A stretch of DNA of 64,000 bases. It comes from Takifugu bimaculatus. Lineage: Eukaryota; Chordata; Actinopteri; Tetraodontiformes; Tetraodontidae. Below are positions 10,531 through 23,394 of the stretch, in pieces. Each line of letters begins with the position of its first letter. Position 1 is the first letter of the stretch. The notes below the pieces were generated by a model. It saw only the letters and a list, made by a program, of their open reading frames with translations. It ran no database searches and had not been told where the DNA came from. The DNA lies in NCBI GenBank assembly GCA_004026145.2, contig CP034979.1, positions 13,552,413-13,616,412 of the forward strand, read 5' to 3'. A program made the position numbers and the translations under genes.

Positions 10531-13342
10531 TATGTAAACCTGAATGCATGTTTTGCATTTCCATGGTGCGCACAGATGGATGTGGGAGTTTTTGCTCTTC
10601 GTTTTGTTTTAGATATCGATTAAATGCCACGGATTTGACTCGACCAGCCGATCCGGTCAGCTCGAGTGGATCCGCCGCTGTGGGGATGTGTTAAATTTGG
10701 CCGCCCCTGTCTTGTCGAGCCTGAACTTTTAGTGACATTTAAACTGTACCGGTCCGCGGCTGTCATGTGGCGCTCGGTTTTGGAATGTGATGATCAGATG
10801 ACTCTAGCGACCTCTGCGTGAACCCTCGCCTGGTGTTGATTTAGTGAGGCGCGTAGATCAAAGCCGTCCCCCCCATCGGCTTTTGTCAGTGGGCCGTTGG
10901 TGCATAGGCCCCAAGTGTTAATAAAACCAATCCTACACAGCGCCGCGCAACTGACAACATGCTAACAGTGCAGAGGTCAGGACAGTGATCAGCACTGAAT
11001 TTGCAAGATTTAACAGTGGTTTTGCATTAGGTGGCCTTTTGTTACCCTTCAGTTTCGTATTATTCATGCAAGCAGAATGTAGATCTTCGGAAACACAACC
11101 TACTCTGCTATTTTAAAGTCTTTTAATTGACTTTCATTCCATGTTAAGCTGCGGGGGATTTATCTTTCCTTAATTACCTCGATGACGCCAGTGAGCCACT
11201 CGGCCAAAGACGACATTAATCTCTAATTGTGGACACTACTGTTTCCCTTCTAAGGTTGATTACCTGTGGAAGTAGCTCGGAATGGCCTCATGAATCAAAT
11301 TATGAATTCAATGTCAGTGTAACCCTAAATATAACGCCTGCTATCTCCTAGCTGCATTCTTCCTATCTGGGCGAGGTTGTGAAGTGTGCTGGATGGGGTT
11401 TAAAGCCTTAATCCCACAAGTCAATATTTCATTTTCCTTTATTCATTCAGATCTGGGTCTGTCTGTGGAGGCTGATGCTTAGAAAACTCCACACTGATGT
11501 AGTTTGATTTTCAAATAAACTTGGGGAAAGAAACAGTATTGGGATTTATACTTGGCAGAAAGTGGCGTAGCTGGAATTTTGGGTCCTATGCTATCCATTA
11601 TCTAGGTTTTCCAACACCCTGTCACCGTTGACAGGTGGATTACAATTTTTCTTTTACAGAACAATTGAAATGACAGCGGTTTGACAAACTTGGATGGGAC
11701 AAAGCAGACGCAAGATTTCAACAGGAAACATTGCCAACATTTGTGTGTGCCGTGCGTTAGGAAGTGAGAAGCCCTGTTTTCTGTCTTGCTCAGGAGTAAG
11801 ACTTTTCCAGATTGTCCAAATATGCAGGACTGTGTTTGATGAACGAGGGCTTCAAACTGCTTCAGCACAAAGCCAAACTCCCCCAGCTGGATACACGCAA
11901 GACCCCGAGAAACATCAAAACCACAAAACCAACTCAGATAGGAGTAATGGCGCTAGAATTTAAACAGAGATATTGAGAGCTGTTTTGTCTCGGGAGCGGG
12001 TTTACCACCCAAACGGCGCTCTTTTGGCTCTGGTCCCATTTCCATGCCGCTCGCTCCTTGGAGCTGTCATCCTGATTCTCTTCATAGCTCCATCCTTTTT
12101 TCTTTTTGAAGGCTGTGATTCCTGGCCATATGGAGCCCATCCCTTTGTCTTCTGCGGTGTTATCACGTCCCACGGCCTCTGGTGGAGGCTACGTTAGCAT
12201 GTGGCGCGGCTCAGTGACTGTCAGCCCTGGTTGTCCTCCGTTTGTTGACACAGTAAGCTGGGCTCATACTGTAGACCTGATGTTGGGACTCACTTACAAT
12301 TAGCTTGAACGCACCCTGACAAACGGGGCCTGCTGGACCAACAGACAGCTGTTTTCACTGCAGATATTTCATCTTAATTTAGACGAATACTTGGACGGGT
12401 CTTTGTTGTCGCGCGTGCGGGTTGTATACAGGAAGTAAAAGAAGATGGCGCCTGCTCTCTTGGGGCATGTCTCAACATTTTCCGCCTCCTCAGCTTCACA
12501 CAGCGACTCCTGCCCCCACGGAAGCCCCACCAAGCCCCCGTGCCTTCATAATGAGTTTAGTCTGAGCTGCGTCCTTCCGCTGCCAGTGATTATTAGACAC
12601 CAGATTGAGCTGAAGACCTTTGTCAGCTATTTCTTTAATAGCACCGTTAGCATGAGTACTTGATGACAATCGCATTAATCTATCATCATAAACCCAATTA
12701 TGTAGCACACATACATCATGTAGCATTAACTGTTGCTCAGCACTCGTGTTTTTATACCATTACGCAGGAAAGAAATGCCTTTTTCAATTTTTTTGTGCTC
12801 CTTTTCCAGCATAAATGGCCAGATCCCCAACAGCCGCTCTGTATTTATCTAATGTCCGACCCGATGAGGACATCGGGGGCGGCCATGCAGACATGAGACG
12901 GCAGAATGAGCAGAAGTTGTCTCTGCTCACTGGACTGAAGTGACACCTGTCCCAAAGCCGGCCCCCAGTCACGCGCCATGTTGGCGTTAATCTTTTTGTC
13001 ACATGACTGGGAAGATCACAGGGTGAGCGTGGGGCACCTCAAGTGGGTCTTGTATATTATTCACTTTTTTGTATTAATATTGAAACGGCGCCGTTGCTGG
13101 AACGCTGCCCTTGCTTTCAGCACCGTTGTCACAGCATCTGCTGGAGATGTTGTCATCCGTCCAGACATTTGGACAAGGTTCGTGACAGCTCTGATGCAGC
13201 ATCGGCCTGATGCGTGGACGCCAGTGCAGGCGGTGGGATGCATTAAAGCTGCTGTAATACGAGTCAAAGCCGGTCGGTTACAGGATGTGCTGATGGGATC
13301 TGTCTTAGAAATGACTGCGCTGGGAGTATTGATGTTGATTGA
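10531..13342. other. Unique non-coding sequence with candidate elements
   Basis: No gene is recognised. About 11000-11340 is repeat-free with TTAATTGA/TTAATTACC cores and is a candidate regulatory element. The open frames at 11602-11963 and 12978-13394 show no domain. Confidence 0.4.
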
Positions 13343-13370
13343 TTTTTTTTTTTTTCTTTTTCTTCTCTCC
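13343..13370. repeat. Poly-T tract
   Basis: T13 (13343-13355) followed by a T/C-rich extension. T13 is the longest A or T run seen in the window. Confidence 0.92.
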
Positions 13371-14799
13371 CTCCCGTCTAATGGGTCATCTTAGGTAGGT
13401 CGGTCTTAATTTTCAGCGGCTGTTCTGATATGCTATAGCTGGGAAACGCAGCCCGTGTCTATTATTAACTCCACACGTTTAAATAAAAACAGGCTGAAAA
13501 CCTTTTTCTTTCCTCTCTTCCATGCTTCCGTGATGCTCCGCTGGATCCTGTTCAATGATGATTGGCTTATTGTCTTCACAAAAGGTAAGCTGTTATCCAG
13601 TTACCTGAGGAAAATAGATCCTCAGAATGATGCACGCTCACTTCTATACCTAGCTCCATCTGCAGACCTATAAAGTCCATATCTGAACCATCTGGTTACC
13701 TTGTTTACCGTGCGCAGCAGCCGCGTGTGCTTATTAATCATGCTTACACACGCATCTTAATTACTCCCAATGTAGCTGCTCCCTCTAAAACCCAGGAGAT
13801 GACCTTTCTTTCTCTGTTCCTTTACACCATTAATCATCCATAATCAACACCCTCAGAGTCAAGGAGAGGGCCACATGGAGCCGCTGAGCGCTGCCCACAG
13901 ACCGCTGTCACATGTACACTCGGATCTTTATTAATGGGCCACACATGGACAGGAGGAACACAGAAATACCCCCAACATGAGCAGCCACTGTAGCACAGCT
14001 GCTTAAATGCAGTGGTTGAAGAACGCACCTCATAACGCCACGTCTCCTTCCACCTGAAGGTCCATTTTCTTCTGTTAAGCTTTGTGTGTCACTTGTCTAT
14101 TAGTCTGATTTCCTTTGATATCCACCATGAAACCAGAGGAGCATGCCCACAGGCCCAACAAATGGAGTTCCACTTATGAACGGGATACTCTGACATTCAT
14201 GGCCAACATGGATTCATCATGCTGACGGCCAGTCTCATGGCTGCTGTGTCACGGCTCGTGTGTCTAAGTGTCTCGGCGAAGTGAAAAAAAGAGGAAAAAA
14301 GAACTCGGGCGTACGAAGCTTTTAACATTTCAGATCATGTTTAGCCCTGCCAATGGCAGACTGACAAGCAGCGTTTCAGCCGGAGCAGGTAACTGACATG
14401 CCTGGCTCCCCTGCCCTCCCCCGCCCTCCCCCCCCGCTGACTGAAAGCTTAATATGTCATTTGTCAGTCAAGGATGGGCTTCCATTCAATCACGGCTCGG
14501 CGTCCGCCCAAATGCCAGAAGCAGCTTCGATTTCATGCTAGTGGAATTCGCACGCAGCCGGCCCGGCTGAAGTAATATGTTGATGGGAAACCACCGGCCT
14601 TCATTACCGCTGCCTTCATTTCACTCAAGTGGCGGATCAATTAACCTCTGATCGCTACGGCTGATCTTTTTTCAAACAAGGGCAGTTTTGGTATTTCTGG
14701 GCCATTTGATCATCCTGCAGCCCTTCCACGCAAAAGGACAAAATGCCACTTCAAAGTTCTATAATAGTTTTATGACTGCCCTCAAATTGCTGCCATAAA
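13371..14799. other. Unique non-coding sequence
   Basis: No gene is recognised. A C-rich stretch lies at about 14408-14435. Confidence 0.5.
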
Positions 14800-15130
14800 T
14801 TTTTCATTCTTTTTAATTTGCTGTCATAAATCAAGGCTGCTGTGGGCTCTCCGCTCCAAATTGGATTGCTCTGTAGTTTTGGCATTAGGCAATCTGGCGT
14901 AGGATATCTGAAAAACAGACAGCACGGAAGGTAGTGCATTAATTTAGCATTAATTTAGAGCCATAAATTATGCACTTACTTTTATAATGTCAAACCATAA
15001 ATAATGTTGATGCATCGGGAGCTGCAACACATTACCCATAGAAATTATGCATTTGAGATGAATGAGGGTGCCATGATGGGTAATAGATCTCCACAAATGT
15101 GATCTATTTAAGTTCCTTCACCAGAGGAAA
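14800..15130. promoter_or_regulatory. Candidate conserved non-coding element with direct repeat
   Basis: AT-rich, repeat-free block with multiple CATAAAT and TTAAT cores. It contains a perfect 11-bp tandem duplication GCATTAATTTA at 14937-14947 and 14948-14958, offering two adjacent homeodomain-type ATTAAT sites. There is no coding potential. Conservation is not testable here. Confidence 0.33.
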
Positions 15131-15299
15131 TGAAGATTCAGATTTAGGACGCCTGTGTTCGGATGCTGGTTGACATTCGTGAAGCTCACCACGTAACTCC
15201 GTTTAATTCTTTTTTCCCAAACTTTAAACTTTTCAGTCATTTTTTGACTCTGTCTGATTCCAATAAGAATTTTTTTTTTACAAACCAACAAATTTGTAT

Positions 15300-15425
15300 T
15301 CTGGTAATAGGGGAAGGTGCCAGAACACCTTCAGAGCATTGCCGAGGTACCCTTGAGCAAGGTACCGAACCCCCGTATGCTCATATTAGGTCCCTGCCGA
15401 TGAACTGGCCACTCACACAGATGTC
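15300..15425. mobile_element. Relic of a common teleost interspersed repeat
   Basis: Contains GAGGTACCCTTGAGCAAGG followed by TACCGAACCCCC and a downstream ACTCACACA-type tail. This resembles a fish dispersed repeat I know from teleost microsatellite flanks and introns (SINE- or LINE-tail-like). GGTACC-CTTG and CAAGGTACC form a short imperfect hairpin inside it. Family name and exact ends are uncertain. Confidence 0.55.
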
Positions 15426-18357
15426 GCTGAATGACAGGAGGTGAGGTTGGTTGGCCAAGTTGACCTAGCATTAGCAAGCAGCTAATGGCCCAGTATTGTG
15501 TTTTCATACCACCAAATTCCTCTTCAAGCAGAACCTTGTATTTCCAGTTGTGTCGTTAGTATTAATTATCTCCAGAGAAGCTTATATGGATAGCTCACTC
15601 ACTCGTTCAGTTTTCCTTGATCATATCGACAGGCCTTTCTCAGGCAGTCGAGGCGAATTCTGTGATCAATACAGCAGCACTGGTGCTTATTATTGTGATA
15701 ATCCTCGTATGTGAAAACTGGCAGAAGAGACTCGAAGATCATGGTGATTTTCCATGGAGCAGAAGTCCATTTGAAGATGGAAAATATATATTTATTCATG
15801 GGAGATGACTGAAATTAAAATGCCTTCTATACTTTAACCTGTAAAAATACTGTTTTTTTTAAGTAGTGCTAATTATTAGCCACACCACAGCACTATATTT
15901 TGGGTAGAGTGAAGTACTGTCTCACCCGTGAAACAGCAGTATTAAAATAAATGCTCATTAAGTGTCATTAAATTTATGAGCGTCTCAGACGGAGGCCCCG
16001 TTTCTCTATGTGAGCGTGAACGAGCTCGGGGTGCACACGGTGGTCTTGTGTACACTTTAAATAGACTTGTCACATCAGCTGAACAGCAAACGTTATGAGC
16101 CATGGCAAAGTGATTAAACAGTACCCCAAAAAAAGAAGGAGCGCCAGCCGTCCTGCGTGAATTGCTTATTTATCGCCATCGACGCCCTGTTTCTCTGGTG
16201 ATACCGATGGAAGCCCGTCGGACGGGCACAACACTTTCAGCCATTGTTTCCCATTGACCTCATTTTCTTTAAGGGGATAATGAGCTCTGACACTAACGGT
16301 AAACATCTCCCCGGGTTTCGTTACCCTCTGTTTGCCATCATAAATCCTTCCCACAGCAGACCCCAAACTGACCGCGCATTTACAGCCCAGTACAGTAGAC
16401 GCCTGCTAGCTCAACAATACAGTGGGCGGGGCTTACCGTTCAGCCCTGAATTCTATGGTTTTGGGGGGTGGGGAGTATTGATCTGACATTGACTGAATCA
16501 GCTGTGTCAATAACCTGACATTTTAGCTGCTCGCCAAGCCGTGGAACCACGTGAGGTCATCTGTGCTACTGACACTATTTGGGGAAAATGCTCCCAAGAA
16601 TGGCGTTCAGGCCTTTCATTGGGTGGAGTTGGATACCCTACTGGTTAGGCTCAGCATGTTTAAGTTATTTTTAAGTTTATTTTTATATGTTTAGAACTCA
16701 TAAAGTGCAGGCCAAGGCCGTAAAAAGTATATGATGGAGATTTTATAGATGTTGATACAGTTAGTATAGCGGTTGCTGTAAAAAGACGCTATATTCAAAG
16801 TCCAACCCTTTGCTGCCCTTGCCACAAAGTCAACAGACTGTCTGGTTGGAGTCGGTGTCCCTTCCCCCTTGATTTAAGCCTGCACTTACCAGAACCCTGC
16901 AAAACTGTTGGTCCTGTCGTCCTCTGAGAGCTGTCACTCTTGTGTGTAATTTGGCCCGCCAAAGGAAGAAAGCCAACTCAAACCGTGAATAATGAGCGGT
17001 TGTTAGCTTTTGAGACAGAACAAGCAAAGCGAAACACAAAACACTCCAGCGAAAGAACTGTAATTACCCACAAGCCCGTGAGTGCACTCTTGGAGGGATT
17101 GTTATTGTGTGTGAATGACCTTTCATGTCTTTGGCGTTCTGCTCTGTGGCTCCAACTCTGACTGTTGAAGTCATGTAATCATGTAGCAGAAGGAAATAAA
17201 GACGCAATTTATGAATGATTCCACAATAGGTGGCTTTCAAAAATGACTTTATCACCCTCTCATAAAAGTATTGGTCTGTGCACTTTTTGTACTTTTGGGC
17301 CTTTCGTGCACGTCGAGAAGCAGCTTCTTTGAAAGAACAACGTTCGTGAAGCCAAACCCGTGGGTCAAACACAACCGTCTTTAAGAGACAGACTTCCAGA
17401 TTTTAGCATTAGCTTTTGTTTGTCGATTCTCACTCGGAGACCACCCGTAGGAAGACGGATGGTGGGTGGGTCCCTGTGTCCCAGTCATCCAGCCCTCCTC
17501 CTGCTTATCCACATCTTCAGAAGTCCCGGAGACAAATGGAAAGATTAGACGGTGACCACAGGGTGACAGATGCTGCAGAGCAAGCAGGAGCAGTGCTGCA
17601 GGAATCTCCGCTTCCAAGCCGAGCTGCCACAGACTGACTTTTCAAAAGGTTTATTCCATCAGTCAAGTAATTAACATGATTTATGGTGCTCCGATGACGG
17701 CTAGAGAGACAACAAAAGGGGTCGGGCAGTTCCTCCCCCGAGGCGATGCTATCAGGTGTTTTCTGCTGTGCTTGCAATGCAGTAAGCACGCAGCTGTAAA
17801 TCCAGTCATTCTGCATCGACGACAATCGGCCCTCCCCTCTCCGCTCCTCTTTTTCCTGTTCTTCACGACCCCCTTCCTCTTCACTCCAGGAGGTCACAAG
17901 TTCACAGCCCGGCCTTAACTGTTAAAACCTGGAGACTGAACTTCTGACCTCCCCTAGTTTAAAGGGGAGCACAGTCAACAGTGTTTATACAGACTTCGCA
18001 TTAGGGCGGGACCATGCAGCGGCCAACACAGACCCAGGGGTCCCAGCAAAGTAAAGACTGCCCCTTAAGGCCGAGGAGAGGTATGACCCGTGATCAGAGC
18101 TGAAGAAGGTGGGCTCCATTAGCATCAAGCTATCGACAACACAACACAAAGGTTGTAGCACCTACAGGCTAACCTGACAGTACGGATCCACTCGGACTTG
18201 ACGGGCACCTTCCTAGCTTGTGGTCAACAAAGTAATTCATAAGGAGAGCACGCACACTTTCACCCCCCTACCCCCCCACTTCGTCTCCTCCGTGTTCTGT
18301 AACCCCTGTAAAAACTCAGACAGTTTCTCAATGCGGCCCGTCTCCCTAGTTAAACGA
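15426..18357. other. Unique non-coding sequence
   Basis: No gene is recognised. A GC-box GGGCGGGGC sits near 16423-16431. The 102-codon (17064-17372 minus) and 126-codon (17517-17897 minus) frames lack recognisable domains. Confidence 0.5.
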
Positions 18358-18378
18358 GGGGGGGGGGGGGTGGGGGGG
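18358..18378. repeat. Poly-G tract G13-T-G7
   Basis: Thirteen G, one T and seven G. Confidence 0.95.
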
Positions 18379-18832
18379 AATGAAATGTCTGCAAGCTGAT
18401 TTTATAATCTGATAAAATATGGCATTTACCATGGAGTGATTTAGTACCTGTCACAGTTGGTGACGCTAACACGGCATCAGACCTTCAACGGCAATTTCAA
18501 GTTGCTGTTTTGAATTTGAAATCACATTTCTACAGTTTATGATTGGGGGGGTGGTTCTCATTCAGTCAACAGGTGCTGTTATTTGTCAGCTAGAGAACAT
18601 TAGTCCAGGCTGGGATGTTGGGTCCATTACTGCTGAGTGACTAGCATGAGGCAAAACAAAGCCTGAGTGATTCATCTCACTCGCACAAATATTGGTTCAG
18701 CTAAGCCAGCATTGTTTTGGTCTAATCAGGAGGAGCGATCGAGGTTGTAAGTGGCAGGTCAGGGGTCTGGCAGGACGGTGTTTGTGTTGCAGCTTCTAAG
18801 CTTCTAACTTAAACTCTCGTTAGCAAAACAAG
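18379..18832. other. Unique non-coding sequence
   Basis: No gene, RNA or repeat family recognised. Confidence 0.5.
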
Positions 18833-18920
18833 CCTGGCTGAGCGGTGAGGAATGTTGGGCTTTGTTTGGAACTGCAGCCGTGACGGGATTGATCGAATTC
18901 TGGGTTCAGACTCCGCTGTA
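18833..18920 (+). mobile_element. Possible tRNA-derived SINE head
   Basis: An A-box-like TGGCTGAGCGGT (18835-18846) is followed by GTTGGGCTTTG and, 55 bp after the A-box, a B-box-like GGGTTCAGACTCC (18902-18914). This order matches internal RNA polymerase III promoters of tRNA-derived fish SINEs, whose heads usually include a GTTGGGCTTGT-type stretch. The B-box has an inserted base relative to GGTTCRANNCC, so this is a decayed copy, not a working tRNA gene. The 3' end is not defined. Confidence 0.35.
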
Positions 18921-20229
18921 CTTCCCGTCCATGCTTTTCTTTCCGACGTCTCCTTGTTCCAGAAGACCTGGTTGCCTAAAGGAATGGACTCTATCAACTT
19001 TCCCTCCTCTCCACCTTGACCTAGTTGAGGGAACAGAAGGCCGCCCTCGCCTCCGTGCTTGATAATCCATGTCATTCCAAACCATTTTAAGTTAAACTAA
19101 CATGTAGAACACGTGTAGCATGGCATCCACCATCAGACAGAAGGGTCAAGACAACACGATCAAAGGATTTGAGGACTTTTAAGAAGTCCTCCAGGTCATG
19201 CAAATAATCTTATCGGCACAGGGCTGGTTATTAAACACTGCTGGGTTTGTTCAGCAGAACTGTCAGCTGGAAACCCAACCAGTCCTGAAGGAAACCGGGC
19301 TGCATGAAGGTGGTGTTTACATTTGTTTACATTAGAAAGCCACCATATTTGGTTTTTGACTGAGTTTTGATGGCATCCCATCTTCATTCCAGCACCTATA
19401 TGAGGAACATCAGCTCTCGGTTCCGTCTCATCCGTTGTTCCCTCCTCCCCTCAGCGTCCTTCGCTCACCCTCTGAACTCTCTGTGCACTTTGGCCCTTCG
19501 GTGACAACTTCTCAGGAATCCTGACCTTTATCTTTTTTTTTTACAACTGTATGGAAATTGTCCCTCACTTCATGCCTAAACCTGGAATGCTTGTTTGACC
19601 CTGCGTCCATCTTCCCAGAGGCCTCCTTCAGAACGGGTCACAAAGTTTTACAAGAGCTTTTGAGAGCTAAACTTGGGCTGGGACCCAACACAGTGGTTGA
19701 GTCCCGACCACAAGACCAGATCTGAGTGTTTTATCTTTTTTCTTTTTTTTAATCATCTCCATTCTTTCTTTTAAACTGGTTTAAAATGAACAAAAACCAC
19801 ACTGTTCATTAAAATAGATGGTTTCTTAATATCCTTTGAAAAACACACATGTCCCATTTTAAGACTATAAAGCTCTGCCAGTCTACAAAAAAATAGGTTA
19901 TTTATGAAATTAACCAGATTTGAACCTACTTAATGTCAGTAATTATCTATCTTTAATTATTGATTACTTATCGTTTGAGAATGTGATTAAAAACCATCAA
20001 TATGGAGAAATTAATATCCCTCAATCACCCCAATACAATTTTTTCCTTTGTGCAATTCTTTACGCATGAATGCAGTTGATGTTTATCCACGCGCGCAGAT
20101 ATTTGTGCATACATTATATTGTGTTTACCCTGCGTGTGTCTGCAGGAGGAGCAGTCTTTAAATGACAGTGTTTGATCAATGGTGCCAGGCTCTGCCCTTG
20201 GTTCTGTTTGCCTTTTGCTCATCAGTGCT
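18921..20229. other. Unique non-coding sequence
   Basis: No gene is recognised. It contains an octamer ATGCAAAT (19198-19205) and T-rich runs near 19530 and 19735. Confidence 0.5.
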
Positions 20230-20480
20230 AATGTGGGCTGAAATATCTGGGTAACAGAAATTGATATAATGATGGAGTGCGCCTTATTATTTTCAGGCTA
20301 TCACATTGGAAAACTTCTGAGGGAAAGCAAAATGTCTGGGAAATATTATGAGCCATTTATCAAGCCCGCCTCATTAGCATAGCGCCCACAGAAACACTAA
20401 CAGAAATCTAAATAAAAGTGGCCGATTGGGAGTTGGTCCCATTTTCTCTTTTAGCTGAGAAAGCCTTCCTCTGACCTTGA
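20230..20480. promoter_or_regulatory. Candidate conserved non-coding element
   Basis: Repeat-free block with CTCATTAGCATAGCGCC and other ATTAGC/TTATTATTTT cores and stops in all frames. It looks like slowly evolving regulatory sequence, but only an alignment would show it. Confidence 0.28.
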
Positions 20481-21578
20481 CTCTGGTGCTCAGTGGCTCC
20501 CACAAATGCTTCCTCTGCCTCAGCTAATAAGCAAAAATCACGCACATGTTTGTCTACTACACCCATTCAAATTCTGACGTCCCTGGCCCCCAGTGGCGTG
20601 ACTGGTTGAGTACATTTTTGATCAGCCTTAAATGTCCTCAGTGGTCTGACAACAGTGGCAAAGCTATATTAATTAGGAGGTGACTGCATGCTTCATTTTT
20701 CCTTGTCACGTCGCGCTGGCTCCCCAGAGTACGGTGACAGGAAGAGGTGGTGGGGTCCAGATGAGGTGCACCACGCTCTGCATCCAGCAAACCCATATAA
20801 TGAGTTTCCTTCCCCCTTCAGCCACTGTATGCACAGGTGATATACAACTTGCAATTAAGCATGGCTTGGTGATCCAGTGATTAATGTCTCTGGCGCTGGC
20901 TATGAAGGGACTGGGAGAGTCCCAGACTCTGGGACCGGCTGCCCCTCGGTTGTTATTCCTATCATGCTTCTGCTGCTTTCTCTCCTCTCCTTTTGCCACA
21001 AGCAAACTCTCTCTCTCTCTGTCTCAAGCAGTCTCCATTACAGGGAAGATGGAGAGGACCATTTGCAATTCAGTAACCTTTATGACAGTGCACTCTTTAA
21101 TAGGAGGCCCCTGTTTCCTGTATGTAGATTCTCTCTGGGTGGACGTGACATATCTGATTTACAACACCCCAGTGCTGTTTCATTTGCTGCTGTTGAAGGC
21201 TTTTAATTTTTATGGTGGCACTGCACTAAGTAAATTGTGTCTTGTTTAAAGGAGAAGCCTTGTTTTCATTTTTTAAGGGGTTTAGAGAGTAAGCTGTCGA
21301 ACGTTCCCTCTCTTCCCTCCTTAAAGTGCCAATTAATATGAAATAACACATAAGTGGACTCGTTTCACAGGCTCTGTTAACTGTTGTAAAGTTCAACAAA
21401 AAGGTGGGAAGTGGTTGAATAATCCCGGAGTGAACTAAGCCGGTTACGCAAGTGTGTTTTTACTCACTTTAATACCAAACTTGGACGTCTCTGTTCATCT
21501 CGGGCTGTGTTGAGGATGTTCACTTATGAGTTGAAGTCAACTTTCCGTCACAGTGTGACCAGTGAGTGTTGTGTTATG
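20481..21578. other. Unique non-coding sequence
   Basis: No gene is recognised. (CT)7 at 21007-21020 drives a Ser/Leu-rich open frame (20884-21249, 121 codons) that I reject as coding. Confidence 0.5.
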
Positions 21579-21632
21579 GTGTGTGTGTGTGTGGGGGGGG
21601 GGGGGGCGGGCTGGGGGGGGCTGGGGGGGGGG
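21579..21632 (+). repeat. (GT)n plus G-runs, potential G-quadruplex
   Basis: A GT run is followed by G14 (21593-21606), G3, G8 (21613-21620) and G10 (21623-21632) with 1-2 nt loops. This satisfies the four-run rule for an intramolecular G-quadruplex on the plus strand. Confidence 0.9.
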
Positions 21633-23163
21633 TAATGGATATGCTGAGGAGCTGTTCCAGCCTAAATTGCACACGGTGTTTGTGGTCCTGTTTAGTGATG
21701 AAGCCTTTTGATTTACTCTATCCTCCAGAGCCCCATTCACCCCCTCCTCCAGCAGAGCACAAGGGCAATTCTCCCCCAAACACCCCCCCTCGCCTCCCCT
21801 TTTCTTTCCACCTCTCTGGATCATTTCCTTTCTCACCCAGAAAGACTTTGTAGTGGCATCATCTCTTGAATTTGGTCTCTCTCTCCCTCGCTGCGACTTC
21901 CATAAGCTCAGTAAAGCGTGGCCTTCAATTCCCTTGTTCTAGTGTTTTCACTTAAGATCAGGAGTGATGAGCAAAAGGTTTCTGGCTCAATCCTTGAGCA
22001 AAGGCCTGGCGTGACAGGGATTATTATTTATTTGTCATCTTGGATGTAATAAGCTGTAGGTACAGACTGGAGAGCTGGTGATTTATTGCTCTGTCGAGCG
22101 CCAGTAGCAGTCCGGCCGCTGGGGCGTGCAGGATGAATACCAGCCTGTCAGTCCCGTCCATCCGTCTCCTCTCGCCTGCCGCCCTCACAACGCCGCCCCA
22201 TTTCATGCCAGAATACATAAACAATCTTTTATTACTCCTAAGCCTTTTATTCATATTTGCTCTTCACAGGACACAAGCTTTAAATGCATTCACTGTCTTC
22301 CCGCTTCCATCCCACAGCGGCTGTTGTTTTTGTTTTCTACATTTAGAAGGTTTTCACAATCCCACGCCCAGGCAGTTTCCCCCTCCGTTCCATTGTAATT
22401 TCCCATCCTCGTTGCCGTGACTTCATTCTTCTTTTCCAGATGACTTACGAGGAGAGCGGTCAGACACGCCCACCTCCACTTCATCTTTTCAGAATGGATT
22501 ATTCCCAGTCCGGATGAATCTTGAGCCAGGGGTGATTGGACGCGAATATGTTGGTGTGCTGTCAGCGCCGCGTCCTTCCAGCGCATTAGCGTCAGTCTCC
22601 ATGCCGCACTAAAGCATGAAATGAGTGATAAAATATCAAATCTCATAACTTCACCCCCACAAAGTCCTTCCAGCGAGGAAGGCGCATTATCGACTCCCCC
22701 CCCCCCCACACCTCCCCACCAGTCCATTTAAACAGGAATTTAATATTTTCCAGATAAACCAATCACACATGGTTAGAGCGCTGTGTAATCCAATCACATT
22801 CCATCATAAATGCCTCTCGTGTGGGGCCATTCACATTCCTAATAAACTGGTAGCAATGGAGACGTCTGGAAACGCTGTCGTAATAGATTGTCTTGGCCGC
22901 TTCCGAGGAGCTTGTCCCTCTTCTTCCCGTCGATACACATTTTCATTTCTCCGGCTCTAACTGCTCTCTCCAGGCACAGATTGGCTAAAGTGGAGCTGAC
23001 TTTGTAAATAAGGCTCTCATTTATTACAGCCCTTATCTGCGAGCCAGACTGGGACCGGTGGCGGAACAAGATGCTTAGCCCACCTCACCGGGCCAAAAGT
23101 AGGACCATTATGAAACGTCTGTTTTAGAGGGTATATAACACGGTTAAAACTGTGACTTCACTG

Positions 23164-23165
<2 letters not shown>
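21633..23165. other. Unique non-coding sequence
   Basis: No gene is recognised. It includes C12 at 22696-22707. The 145-codon minus frame (22290-22727) has no domain and includes a Gly stretch that comes from the C run. Confidence 0.45.
22696..22707. repeat. Poly-C tract, 12 bp
   Basis: Uninterrupted C run. Confidence 0.95.

Positions 23166-23244
<79 letters not shown>
23166..23244. repeat. (GT)39 microsatellite
   Basis: About 79 bp of pure GT/TG, the longest microsatellite in the window. The minus-strand Thr/His polymer frame is its translation. It should be highly polymorphic and can adopt Z-DNA. Confidence 0.98.
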
Positions 23245-23245
<1 letters not shown>

Positions 23246-23394
23246 CACATCAACAGTGCGGCGAATTGCCAGCATTTGTTAGCAGACATAGGTGCTGATG
23301 CCTCATGTACAGGCAGTGAGCTGAGAATACTCATTTGGCTCCTGAATGAAGCCCTGACAGCCACCATTTATATCCTGCTCGTTGTGCGCTGTCC

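Noticed and set aside
22438..22520. Acceptor-like CTTTTCCAG followed by an open MTYEESGQTR frame
   Set aside because: The frame stops after about 25 codons, no donor site fits, and the peptide matches no family I know.
23158..23367. Minus frame with a long Thr-His polymer
   Set aside because: Translation of the (GT)39 array.
23382..23391. REST/NRSF half-site-like GCGCTGTCC
   Set aside because: The other half of the RE1 element is absent at any accepted spacing.
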